Assembly (NCBI GenBank): GCA_035041965.1
Contig: JAPYMA010000110.1
Span: 124,001-188,000 of the forward strand
Length of the DNA: 64,000 bases
Source: Anisakis pegreffii
Taxonomy: Eukaryota > Nematoda > Chromadorea > Rhabditida > Anisakidae
Reading direction: 5' to 3'
Each line of letters begins with the position of its first letter. Position 1 is the first letter of the stretch. Made by a program: the position numbers and the translations under genes. This document shows positions 27,521-38,627 of this stretch, piece by piece. The notes under the pieces were generated by a model. That model had not been told where the DNA came from and made no database searches. It was given only the letters and a program-made list of their open reading frames with translations.

Positions 27521-28989
27521 TTAGCTACTAGTTGACTGCGTTTTCGTTAATGCTTCTTCTTCCTTTTGGGATTCGGGTTGCGTTTCAGACTGTCGTACGA
27601 CTTCATACGATTTTGATGGATGCTTGGATGACTTTGATGGTCTCTTTGATGGCTTTGATATTCTCTTATCTATCTCATTCTTATCCTTGATAATTTGGTT
27701 CGTTTTATTCTTTGATTCTAATTTCTTCACTGGAATTGCTGACTTGCCAGATGATGCATTTTTGACTTTAACAAGTGACTTCTGTTTGGTTTTCGTTGCC
27801 TGTTCGTCTGTAGATTGCGTTTTACTGATCTTTTGTTTCGGTGATATTACCTCATTTTCTTTACGGCTTTCCCTTTTCGGTGATATTACCTCATTTTCTT
27901 TACGGCTTTCCCTTTTCGGTGATATTACCTCATTTTCCTTATGGCTTTCCCTATCTTTTTTGGGCGAACTTCGTTTCTCATTCTGCAATACGTCTTCCTT
28001 TTTCAGTGATTTTTTTTTCAGTTGATTTTGCTCCTCAGTGCGTTTCTCAAATTCTATCATTCTCTCCGCATCTTTTGCTTCTTTAAGTGATGGTCTGCGA
28101 ATTATCTTCCCCGATTTTACGTCACTTTGCGATGATTGGGGCGCAGTTTTTTGCATTTCTCGCTTCGATTTCCTTTTATCCATACCAGTGATGTTCTCGA
28201 GCACAGAACTGATCTTCATAAGTGTTGAGCTCGCACTCTTCAGTTTACTTTTGCGATCCAGTCCTTTTGTTTTCCTCTTCCTTAACTGCTTCTTTCTGCG
28301 CTGTCTTTCTTCCCTCATTTGCCCCACTTCCGCGAAAAATGATTTATCACTTCCACCTCCAGTAATTTGTTCTTAAAGTTATATTAAGTGATATAATCAG
28401 TTCGTGAAGTTACGAATTTCAATTTGATTACATATCATTTTAGTGGTTGCATTCTTTAGGGAATGCTTATGCTACGACAACGATAGGTTTAATGATGATC
28501 GGTGAGGAATGAAGATGGCGATTAATCAAGAGTAGTTTGATTGGCATTGAAAATGTCAGCGGTTTATGAATTCAAATGAAAATCATTTCAGTGAGAGTTT
28601 TCAGAAGAGGAGAGCCAAAGAATACCTATAGAAGTTGTAATTGTGTTGTTCTTTTCTTCCTGAAAAGAAATCAAATTTTTCGTTGCATCATTAAGCGTTT
28701 ATGCGTGCAAAAAGTCTTCAAAATTGTTCACAGTGAGTTTTGAAGCGATGTGTTCACCAGCTGCAGTAAGAGCCGAGTGCAGAAAGGGACTCACGTCAAG
28801 CATGTGCTGGTCAAGGTGCCATCTGATTCGAGGATATTCAGGTAAATAGTTTTCCTTCCAGTCGTCATTCATCTCATCTCGTTGCTCACGATAGAGGATG
28901 AACACTGTATAGCCAACCACTGCACAAAATACAATTGTGAACGATACTGAAGAGAGATTTATTGCTGTAGAATTCCGTTCAGTGTCCAT
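27521..28989 (-). CDS. Orphan membrane-anchored lysine-rich protein (359 aa, three exons)
   Basis: Exons 28989-28795, 28659-28626 and 28371-27521 add to 360 codons including the stop, with all phases matching. The first donor is GAC|gtgagt; the second exon is only 34 bases; the third uses an AAG acceptor (ctttaag). Residues 1-15 are polar. Residues 16-33 are one membrane helix (VSFTIVFCAVVGYTVFIL). Residues 34-65 are acidic/aromatic (NYLPEYPRIRWHLDQHMLD). Residues 78-95 hold GGGSDKSFFAEVGQMREER. Then comes a very basic KR/S-rich tail with three 13-residue repeats (ESRKENEVISPKR) and a second lysine-rich repeat (RPSKSSKHPSKS). It has no signal cleavage site, so a signal-anchor topology with a cytoplasmic basic tail is likely. 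No enzyme motif or named family is recognised; the tail could be microtubule- or nucleic-acid-binding, but that is a guess. Confidence 0.75.
27840..27956. repeat. Three tandem 39-bp repeats inside a coding exon
   Basis: Units start at 27840, 27879 and 27918. Units 1 and 2 are identical over 39 bases; unit 3 differs at a few positions. Each unit encodes a 13-residue repeat around KENEVISPK in the orphan lysine-rich protein. The high identity means recent duplication or homogenisation, so copy number may vary between individuals. Confidence 0.92.
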
Positions 28990-30466
28990 TGCTGCAGCAC
29001 AGAATCGATGCGAATTTTTTTGCTTTCAGCGGCATTTCAGACAACGGATAAATCATGCTTCTTACATGATATATTGTTGTTGAATGGATAAAAAACGTTT
29101 CAAGTTATGAGTTACAACTTAAAATTATTAAACTCACCGAAACAATTAATAATCCAACAAAACGTAGCTTCATTTCTGAACATTGCATTCACACCGTTAA
29201 CATGCCCCAACAAAACAAATACCCACAATCTCACCACTCCTTTCCACCCAACCATCTCAGAATATTCAATAAACAATTATGAAATTTATTCATCTATCAA
29301 CCATCAACATTCTTAGAAAATGTCATTTATTCAACTGGAATATTTTTACATAAAATCGTAAATATTTCACTGTATGTTAGATGTGCAAAATATTTATTTC
29401 AATGAGAATTTCTTTTTAGCGAGTTTACAGTGATCGCATGATAATTTTCAGATGAACAACAAAGTTCAACAATTCACCATCAATAGAAACGTCACTGTTC
29501 ACTGCAACGTATTATGAATCAGTTTACGACCGTATAGCGAGCGCATAATTAGCAATCCTGACGTTTCAAAACATGCAATCGAATACGGACGACTTCAATG
29601 GAATGAATGTTGCCGAATCGAGTAAATGAAAATTATCATTCGCATGACAACATACACGAATCAACTCTCTTGGTAGATGCGATTCTTGCACGAACTCAAA
29701 ACCTAGGACTCATCAGTCGCAAAAGTGCAGCCAGCTTCTTTTTATACTCCATTTTGCGAGAATCATCATGATCTGAAATAACTGATTGTTGCAGTTAGCC
29801 ATAAAGCGCTCTCATTGATGACTATCAGTCAAGCATCATTTTTTACATCTCAAGTTATTTCATCCCATCGGACAGTTAAAATCACACAGCAATCCTTAGA
29901 AACAAGATTTGTTTTGATAGAGCTGTTTGAAAATCGGAAATGCCATACTTAACGTGAATTTCTTATTGCCCTCATCCATCTTCGAGTGGTCTATGTTTCG
30001 GTTTAGCGTTCAAAATTTTCAGTTTCTCGAAAATTTAAGTGCGGTATAAAATTGGCAGTTTTGCTTAACTCAATTGCCTGGCAACGTTTGTATTGATATG
30101 ATGAAATTTGGAAACTATTTCTGCAAATGTCGATAAATACTGGAAACTGACCACAAGCGAAGCACTGATTTACCATGTGAAGGCACCAAGTAGTGAATCG
30201 GAAACACTTTCTCTCTAGATCGATACAAGCTGCTGCTTCCTTCTCCGAACATTCTGTAGTTGTCGCAGTTTACGATACATTAATTTCACGATAAAAATGA
30301 GTATAACCAAATGAATCATTCTCAAATTTCAATAAATGAATGATTATTCACAGAGAACTCGAACTGATAAATTTGTATACAATGTTTGGGCGTTTTTTTT
30401 TCATAATGACTTTCATCAGTTTATGCTACCACTGCTTTTGGCTTAAAATAAATTATTGCATTAGAC

Positions 30467-31386
30467 CAGTAGTTCTCACGTTCGGGTGCTCCATTACCCC
30501 TTTCGATGATCTGGCAGGCCACCGCTACCCCCGTCCACCTGATACAGGAACTCACTACTTCTACGTACAACGTCAGGAACAAACGGAAAACCGGTCCGAA
30601 AATTCGTCAGTGGCGTGAAAGAAATTAATTTTCTGGAATGAAATTATCGGAAACGGGTAATTCCAGTTCTTATATGGAAACCACTGTCCTAGACCGTTGT
30701 GCTGCTCATTGTTGCAATCGATCATGATTGCATGAAAAGCTATTGTCTATGACACGCTCACTTCAAACTGATTCAGATGGATTCTCATTCTTTTCAGACG
30801 TGTTGTATTCACTCTCATAGCTATTACATGCGAGAATCGTTCTCTTGATGACTTTTTCTCATTCACTTCGTCTCGTTTCACTTCACAGTTCGATTCAGTT
30901 TCTTATTCTGTAGCATGTACTATTTACTGGATACGTTGACGAGTGTTGACAGCCGAAATCAACAACACTGCAATAAAATATTATTGCTCAACAACATTCG
31001 ACAGTCAAATGATCAATTATAGAGTGTATTTGATAGAATGAGAATTTGACTTAAACTGTTGAGTGAAATGAATGAGAAAATAGTAGAAGAGAGTAGTTCT
31101 GGTGATAAAAGTTATGAGAGCGATTGCAATAACAAGGAAAAGAATGAAATCCCTGTTAAAACAAAGGAAAACCCTTAGGAGCTCATAATACTCAGAAAAT
31201 AGTAGAATGAAGAGTGTTGCCATCAACTAACCGCATTTACATACCCAAATTAAAGAACACCATCACAACGGTGTTCTATCATAACATAACAACTGCACGA
31301 AATACTAATTCGCCGACCCCCTCCATTACCCCTTGACATCTCCAAACTACCCAAAATGAGTAATTTCACCCCCTATGAGAACAGTG
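30467..31386 (-). mobile_element. Non-autonomous hAT-type element, copy B (920 bp, most complete)
   Basis: It begins CAGTAGTTCTCACG and ends CTATGAGAACAGTG. It is flanked by CATTAGAC (30459-30466) and CATTGGAC (31387-31394), an 8-bp target duplication with one change. It is reversed relative to copies A and C and is the longest copy. It retains a block near its low-coordinate end that A has lost. Internally it shares GAGAACGATTCTCGCATG-like and TCAACACTCGTCAACG-like stretches with the other copies. The remnant ORF has a premature stop. Confidence 0.92.
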
Positions 31387-31685
31387 CATTGGACGGAATA
31401 CGATTACCACTTTCAAATGAATATCGGTTCGAAATGTTATTTCATCAAAAAAATTGGGAAATATTCGCTATATGGACCTAATCAAGTATCTAGGTGAGTG
31501 ATTTATTATCTGATCCATCAGAACATCTATTATCTCATAAATAAGATGCGCAACTAACTTCGCGATGAAATACCATTCATCAGGAGGGAAACAACAACGA
31601 AGAAAACCACTCGCTGCATTCCAACGATAACGGATATGATTTGAGAAGCGCTAAAGCTTCGAAGCTCTCAATTTATCAGCTGAAT

Positions 31686-31700
31686 ACACACACACACACA
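31686..31700. repeat. (AC)n microsatellite
   Basis: Seven and a half AC units in intergenic DNA. Confidence 0.85.
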
Positions 31701-32700
31701 AAATTAATTTGCATATAAATGTATTTAGCTGTGTGATGAATCCAATAGCAATCAGACACCGAGGGAGTGAGTGCGTATGTAACATGTGCACGACTTTTTG
31801 AATAGTTGATTGATTACATTCGAATGAATCTACTCATCATCGCGAATGCATCGCTGCACTGCATCAATCCAATTCCCGGTCAACATCAGAATGGAGACAG
31901 CGTAAAAAAAGTAATGATGCAAATGAATGCAAATTGATCCTTTCCAAAAAAAATTCCAAATGCAAATCAAAATATTTTGCGCGTGGAAAATTCTGAAGGG
32001 AATTCAGCTAATCAGCCATCTCACGATTTCATCATACCCAACAAATCGTGTGCTTATCATACATGATTGCACTATTGTGAGTGCATTACATCAATTTCAC
32101 ATGTTCACCACTCACAAACGTCTTCTCTAATTCTAAAGTCAGAAAGAGGCTCTTAAACCATTAGATTTATATTTACAATAAGAAATGTTGGCTCATTCAT
32201 CTTTTGCGTGATCAGTTCTCCGTTGACTGTTTGATTCTTCGCCTTCGCATAAGTCCCGTTTCGTTCTCATCGCCTATTTGCGTTACTATCAATCGCTCAT
32301 TCATCACAGCTGACGAACACAGCTACCATCTTTTACAGTGAATAAAGTCAAGCGCACATCACTGACCCAGTATGTAGCAAAAGCTTCGTTAGTGAAAGAA
32401 GACTTATGAACTGCACAAAGCCAAAATACTGCCTGAATATCTGGATGCTTCTTTTTTGCCACATACGCAACTAACTGCTCAAATAATCAACATCGTCTTG
32501 CAGAAATCGAAGACGTGTTAGAAAAAAAACGTTGAAGATGGTTAGGCAATTTGAAGTAAACCAGAACGCGGAATTTGACCACTAATGTTTTCGTCAATCA
32601 ACAGATTATATGAAAGTTATATAGGGGATCACAGTTTGTTATCTATTGTACTCAAATGAATTGTGCACAATTAATTCTAAGCAAAGTGGAACTTTTTCAG

Positions 32701-33225
32701 TGTTTCACTACTTCATCTCGTGTTCTTCATTGAGTCAACTCATCCGGCAAGTTCACTTCATCGACGTTGTGTTTTACAACTCTGCTCTCAGTTCAGTGCA
32801 TATCGATGCCAACAAACGACCGTATTTTCATTGAATCATTATGCGGTGGAAATACCTTCTGATGTAAACAAATATTTTGTTGAAAACAATCGCTGTTATC
32901 GGTTGTCACTATCAGCCAGTAATCACGCATCTTTCCCAACAGTACCAGTTACGATCATTAGCGACCAAATGCTTATCAGTAGATAAGCGAGTAAGCTTGA
33001 CGGCAGTCTGATCAATAGATTTTTTCGTGTTTTGATCACCGTTTCACAAAAAACTATCGAACATTCATTCCGAACGTCACGTCTGTAATAAAGTACATAT
33101 TCCCCTATGAAAATACAGAGCCTGTCTTCAAAGTAACTTATCGCAGTCCGCACTACAATTTGCCCTTTTTGTATCCTTTCCTATACAGCAATGAACACGA
33201 ACGATTCGATTCGTCCATTGAATAA
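32701..33225 (+). CDS. Unrecognised candidate gene, two 3' exons (148 residues)
   Basis: Exon 32701-32941 follows the acceptor actttttcag. It is open for 80 codons (HLVFFIESTHPASS, RRCVLQLCSQF, YFVENNRCYRLSLSASNH) and ends ACA|gtacca. Exon 33019-33225 follows caatag and runs 68 codons to TAA (KNYRTFIPNVTSV, VTYRSPHYNLPFLYPFLY). The phases agree (0/0). The residue mix is protein-like, and the opposite strand is also partly open. Family is not recognised; 5' exons were not found. The donor is weak. Confidence 0.35.
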
Positions 33226-33800
33226 TTTTGTTGAATGATAAATATTAAACAGTGAGCCACAAGCGATGATGGTAGCATTGAGAGAAGCCTCTCGATGCGC
33301 ATTTCGTCTGTCTCTTTATTGGTCATCACTTAGTGGTTCTTACTCGCAAATTCAATTTCACATTAATATCCTATTCATGTGCTTCCAGGCATAAAGTGAT
33401 TATGAATGAATGATGCCATACTCAATTTCATTATATGTTGACGCATTTCAATTTCTCAAGAAATTTTTGTTTCTAGTTCGTAATTATTATTTTTTGATCA
33501 GTGATTCGTGATTCTGTCAACTCATCAATTAATTTGATATTGTCTTTTAGTTTTCTAAACGGATAATCATTGTTTAATCATCGAAATGAGTCGGTCTCAT
33601 GTTATGTTCAACAGTACAGTTTTTAATAGCGAATGTTTTGATCGAACAAGTTTCTGAAACATTTCATGCGTCAATAATTTCGTTCAGTGTTAAATTTTTA
33701 AAAGTTAGAATTCGTTAACGAAATGAATTCCTTGCTGAAAAGTGAATAAGAAAGCTCGAATACTTTGATGCCGAAGATGCGAGTGGCGTTAATTATTCAA

Positions 33801-34049
33801 TCAAATTGGTTCGTTCAGAGGGGAAAAAACTAAAAGTTGAAACATTGTGAATTTCTCAACATCAATAACGTTTTTTGCATCTTTGAATGTCTGAACACCC
33901 ATTTTGTTTGCCATGGTTTCATTGGATAATGAGCACTGAAAAGTATTGTCAGTTGTTACCACCGAAGTAAATCGAGTTCTTCGGATCACAAGCTGATGAC
34001 TTTGTTCAAACTTGATGGTGAGAAAGTATTTAAAAAATGTGTCATGCAT
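33801..34049 (-). CDS. Unrecognised ORF, 82 residues
   Basis: From ATG at 34049 the frame has MHDTFFKYFLTIKFEQS, TSVVTTDNTFQCSLSNET and VQTFKDAKNVIDVEKFTMF, ending with TAG. Codon texture is good. The pattern (beta-strand-like stretches, NTFQCSLSNET, a late hydrophobic/Q/F stretch) is faintly like the second half of a LAMP luminal domain. That is only a resemblance. It could be one exon of a longer minus-strand gene; no matching neighbours were found. Confidence 0.3.
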   Translation of the reverse strand: MHDTFFKYFLTIKFEQSHQLVIRRTRFTSVVTTDNTFQCSLSNETMANKMGVQTFKDAKNVIDVEKFTMFQLLVFSPLNEPI

Positions 34050-35615
34050 GATGGGTGACAGCAAGAGAAATAATCAGTCTTGTGCCGTATAAAATAAATT
34101 TTATAGTGAATTTGAATAGACTTATGTAACGGGTATGTGTTTATCATTCGTCGAATCGTGACGTGATAATGCGAAGTGTTTTAACGCACAGTGCGCTCTA
34201 GTTCGAGATCAGATTGAAGTTGCTGTCATTTTCGGACTTAGTGATTAATTGATGGTGTTCGATTGGTGCAACGATTTTATTGATCACCAATCAATACTAA
34301 CAATACTAACTCTTATCAACTTCGATCCCTATTGATCGTATTCGAACAATTTATCGTTTTTCACTTGTTGATTACTGTTCGAGTATTTTCATGGAAGAAG
34401 TCTGAGATTCAACAACAATTTCTGCTCTCAACAAACTAAATGTTCTTTAGAAGTATGTTGACAGTGTTGATTACACCAAAAAAATTGAGTGTTCAATTGT
34501 TTTGAGACGTATACGTAATCATCAACTTGTTTTGTTTCATCTGATGTGTCCGTCATATACGTAATCCACTCCGTTCACCGATCACTTCTCGGATCTACTT
34601 ATTCACGAGACTTCTAAACCTCTAATCTCTATATAATTGTGCCATTATTCGATTTCACTCTATCTATAACGTTTAACTGATACCTTCGATTCACCGCTAT
34701 CCATATCATTCAATACATTCACAATCATCACCCATCCAAAGGTGTGCATTCCTCTTCGGTTACTCTTCACATTTCTCATCTATAAGTCAATTTCACGTTA
34801 TCATTTGTTATCACTAAACAAATAATTGTCGCCATTACTATTATTATTGTTTTATTTTTTCACCATCACCATTGTTTATTTTTATTAGTAACAGTGTCAT
34901 TATTATCGCAAACTGAATGCTGCGTTCATAGAAAGCTTTTATCTGATCGTAAGTGTTGTGTTCTGCATTAAGTGACTCAATGCACATGTCAAACTCTGTC
35001 CACATACTTGAAGGTTAAGATGGACCATCCTCTTCTGAATTTTGGTTCGAGCTCTCGTAATCACACAAGCGATCTCAAATGGAGTCTAACAATGCTGAAT
35101 CGTCCATTACTTCCTTAAAGTCATCTCTAACTTACTATTGACATCATGAAATTTATGTGAAACGTTAATCAGCGAGGTAGATAGATGAGTAGGTAGGTAA
35201 CCAAATGTGGACAAAGTTCGTCTAATGTATCGGCAGCAGGACGAACATTCACCAGCTCAGATTTTAGTAACTATAAGTTGTTGAATGAAAAGGTGACGAC
35301 TGAGCTGGTTATGTGGTGTACGTTGGTGTTAAATAATGATCTGATAGTCGATCTGAATGTAAGCGATTATTGTTTTTGTTTCGTTGGGAGTGTGTTTGAG
35401 AGAGCTTTATTTTTGCGTGCACTTTGCGATGTTTTCCATTCACACCGTTCTGTATTTTTCGAGTGTGTTTTGAAATGTTTCCGTGTTGTTGTGATCGAGA
35501 ACACCCTGTTTGTGTTCATCGTCTGGGTGTGGAAGGATAGCGTTAATTGGATTGCCCATTTTTCAGGATAGAAGAGAATTCGATGAATTATATTTCAGAT
35601 TGCAGTCCAAATGCG

Positions 35616-38600
35616 ATGTACATTGAACAATACAAGGAGTTCTTGTGTGGATGGGGTGCGGGTTGTATTGAAACGGTGACGTTGTTTCCACAAAACAAAA
35701 TAATATTCAGACAACAGTTGCACGGTATCGTTTTTAAGGCCGCTTTTGAGCAGGTTACTTATCGCTATTTTCATTGTTGTCATTCCTTGTTGAGTTTTGC
35801 AGTCAATTAATTGGTGAAGAATTGCAACCGTATCGTAAAGAGCATACCATTTGAATTATTCCAGCTTAGGTGACTTCAATTGCATACTGTGAAAGCGTTC
35901 TAACAATAGCTATTTCTGTCATAAATCAGCACTTAAAAGAGCAAAAATTTTCAGAGATTGAATTAATTTGCAAACGAACATTGAAAGGTGTTGAAGATAT
36001 CATTATCAAATAATACCTTGACAAAGAGAATGATGATAAAATTTTCATGCATTAATCAATGTTGATTGATATGAATGCAGTCCGGATATATGTCATCACT
36101 GAGCTGCGTTTCATTGAGTATATCCATCTTATTCAAATGATTATGGTCGCTGTATATGAATGCTTGTTTCCAGCTCCGGAATGAAGGTATCACAAGGCTT
36201 TATCGAGGTTTATTACCACCGTTAATAATGCGAACAACAACTCGCTCACTTATGTTTGGTACGTTTGATAAACTACAAAATGCTTTCGGATGTTATCAGA
36301 CATCACCATATGGAGCATTCTCACTTTGCCATGCGGCTGCGGGATTCTTTGGTTCGTTTTTGTCATTCATCTTGAATTTGGACTCAGCATTTTGTTCGAC
36401 GAGATTCATTTGCGTAATGCCAGTTCTGTTCATGTATGCAAATTTGGGGCTTGAATCGATATGTGTTTCGGCACTTAAAAGAGCAAAAATTAATCAATTC
36501 AAGTCGGAACATCGAGTTGTCAGTAGTCGTGAATACCGCCGGAATTTTGAACTTTACAATTCAGATCCCAAATAGACCGATCCTCTCAATTCTGTTTTTG
36601 TTGCTAAATTTCTTGATCATTTTCTCATTCCCCTTCATCTTGCCATGAATCATCTGTTCCTTTTCAAAAGCCACACTGCTGTTTTGTGTAACTTATATCG
36701 TGAGAATAGCAGCATTCCATTCGTTATTGCAATAATACAATAGCGCTAAATAATACAATGTGAAATGCAATAACGCTAAACAGTATTGTTTAGCGTTATT
36801 GCATTTCATAGAACATTTTCATCAACATGCCATTGATGGAAGTGTTCTATGGAAGGAGTATTCATCAGTCATCAAACAAAAATCATGCACTCCATCAATT
36901 CAGCTATGAAAAACATTATGTGTTAAAAGTGTGATTATAGCTGGATCTATCGAAGCAACGTTGTGTCCATTGGAAAGGATTCAAGTTTTGTTGCAAACCA
37001 CTCGTTATCTTGAACGTTATCGTAACACTGCTCATGCACTCGTTGAAGTTGCTAAGGTATATTTCATTCCGTTCAATTTATCACTCAACTTTCATCAGTA
37101 TTTAATTAAACAAAGAGAATGTTGTTAAGCGTCTAATAAAATGTCTGATTCCCTGCAGTTATTTGTTTTGAAAAAAATGTTCGATAGGAAATGATCAATC
37201 GAAGATTGTAAGAAGTAAATAACAGCTGCATTCATCCTGTTCTTTATGCTGTTCTTGATAAGCAAATACTGTCACAACCGACAAATCAACGCTCGAAAAT
37301 GAGCGAACTATTTAAAAAATAGTTTCTTTTCTTCATATCTTAAATTGATGATTGGTAGTGATCTACAGTGTGACTGTTTGCAGCTAGGTCCTCGAGAGCT
37401 GTATCGCGGTCTTTCAGTAGTTTTAATCAGGAATGGATTTAGCAATTCACTTTTCTTCACACTCAGGGGTCCGTTACGAACTCAGATTTTCGAACTGCAT
37501 GAGAACTCAAATATTAAATCAATTAAAAGGTTATCCATTTTGCTTTCTTTGCATCCATTGATAGTTACGTCGGTATCGATGAGTACCGGCTTTTTTGTGA
37601 AAGATTCAATGACAACGAAATCGTAAAAGAAACCATTTACTCCGAGTAGTCATACTTGTATTCCATTCACAGAAAATGAATCTATATTATGTGTTATTCG
37701 AAATTTAAAAATTTATTTCGTCTTCTGTTATTTGTGAGGATTCTATCATCAATAATGTCGTTCAGATCTTTCTGGATTTTTTGCCGAATGATCCGGTTCT
37801 TTTCTGAATTGTGTTAAAATATCCACTGTCTGTTTCATAGAATGAAGTAAATTAGATCATTCAAAATATCAAATGTTGTTTTCATGGACAGATTATGTGA
37901 TTATCAATTATTTCGTTGATTACTTTTAGGATACCAAAGTCTTTGATGGATTTCACGGCTGATTTTGTTTCTGGTGCATTACTTGGTGCTACTTTATCGA
38001 CGATGTTCTTTCCGATTAATGTCGTAAAACAACGAATGCAAAGTACTGTTCAAACACCGTTCTTGTCTGGATGGGCAGTCTTCCGAATTGTTTGGAACGA
38101 ACGAAACGGATCTACAAAAGCGCTTTATCGGGGCGTGCAACTCAATTTTAGCAGGTATTTCTCATTTAATCGTTGTGTTCGTAATCGAGAAATGAGACTG
38201 ATAATGACATGTTCGTCGTTTGGTTTTGACTTGATGAGTGTATCTGTTTTCTTCTGAATCTCGAATCGTTTAAAGTGTTCTGGTCTGAAATTTGTGCAAG
38301 TGGTTCAAACTGAACGCAGCGGCAATTGCTTTCAAATCCAGCAGTGTTATCGTTTCTATTTGATATGCAGGCACGTTCGTGAATAACAAGTTTTTACTCG
38401 ATTCGCCACTAAAAATGTAAGGAGCATATTGTTGAATCCCTGAGCGCAACATCACTATCATGACATATCTTCACTTTATGCTTATAAAATTCTGCCCAGG
38501 TTAAGCTTTTTGAATACGCGAGTATAAGTGTAATTGCTTGATAATTTGCAGGTCACTGTTAGCTTGGGGAATCACGAATTCAATGTATGAATTGTTGCGG

Positions 38601-38627
38601 CGATCTCTTGATGGGCAAGACAGGTGA
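35616..38627 (+). CDS. SLC25A51: Mitochondrial carrier, SLC25A51/52 type (NAD+ transporter), complete
   Basis: Exons 35616-35753, 36174-36351, 36941-37056, 37384-37529, 37930-38154 and 38552-38627 give 292 residues (human SLC25A51 has 297), with every phase matching. There are three carrier repeats. The first has FLCGWGAGCIETVTLFPQNK and LYRGLLPPLIMRTTTRSLMF. The second has AGSIEATLCPLERIQVLLQ and LYRGLSVVLIRNGFSNSLFF. The third has SGALLGATLSTMFFPINVVK, LYRGVQLNF and SLLAWGITNSMYELL. Proline motifs FPQNK, CPLER and FPINVVK are the SLC25 signature, with the odd first and third motifs typical of this subfamily. In mammals the protein imports NAD+ into the mitochondrial matrix across the inner membrane; the same role is inferred here. 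The start is chosen at 35616, 17 bases after a TTTCAG acceptor ending 35598; an upstream in-frame ATG at 35583 would require that acceptor to be unused. Confidence 0.94.
36761..36851. repeat. Compound fold-back (two adjacent hairpins) in SLC25A51 intron 2
   Basis: The first hairpin is perfect: 36761-36781 pairs with 36788-36808 over 21 bp, with a 6-base loop (AGTATT). Directly next, ATAGAACATTTTCATCAA pairs imperfectly with TTGATGGAAGTGTTCTAT (16 of 18) across a 7-base loop. A degenerate half-copy (AATAGCGCTAAATAATAC) sits just upstream at 36739-36756. It may be a small fold-back transposon or a structured intronic RNA. Confidence 0.85.

Larger units (their letters stand above)
28990..35598. 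other. Gene-poor intergenic region
   Basis: It contains hAT copy B, an (AC)n run, the weak candidates at 32.7-33.2 kb and 33.8-34.0 kb, and an ATT-rich patch near 34.83-34.90 kb. Nothing else with splice-consistent coding sequence was seen. Confidence 0.45.
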
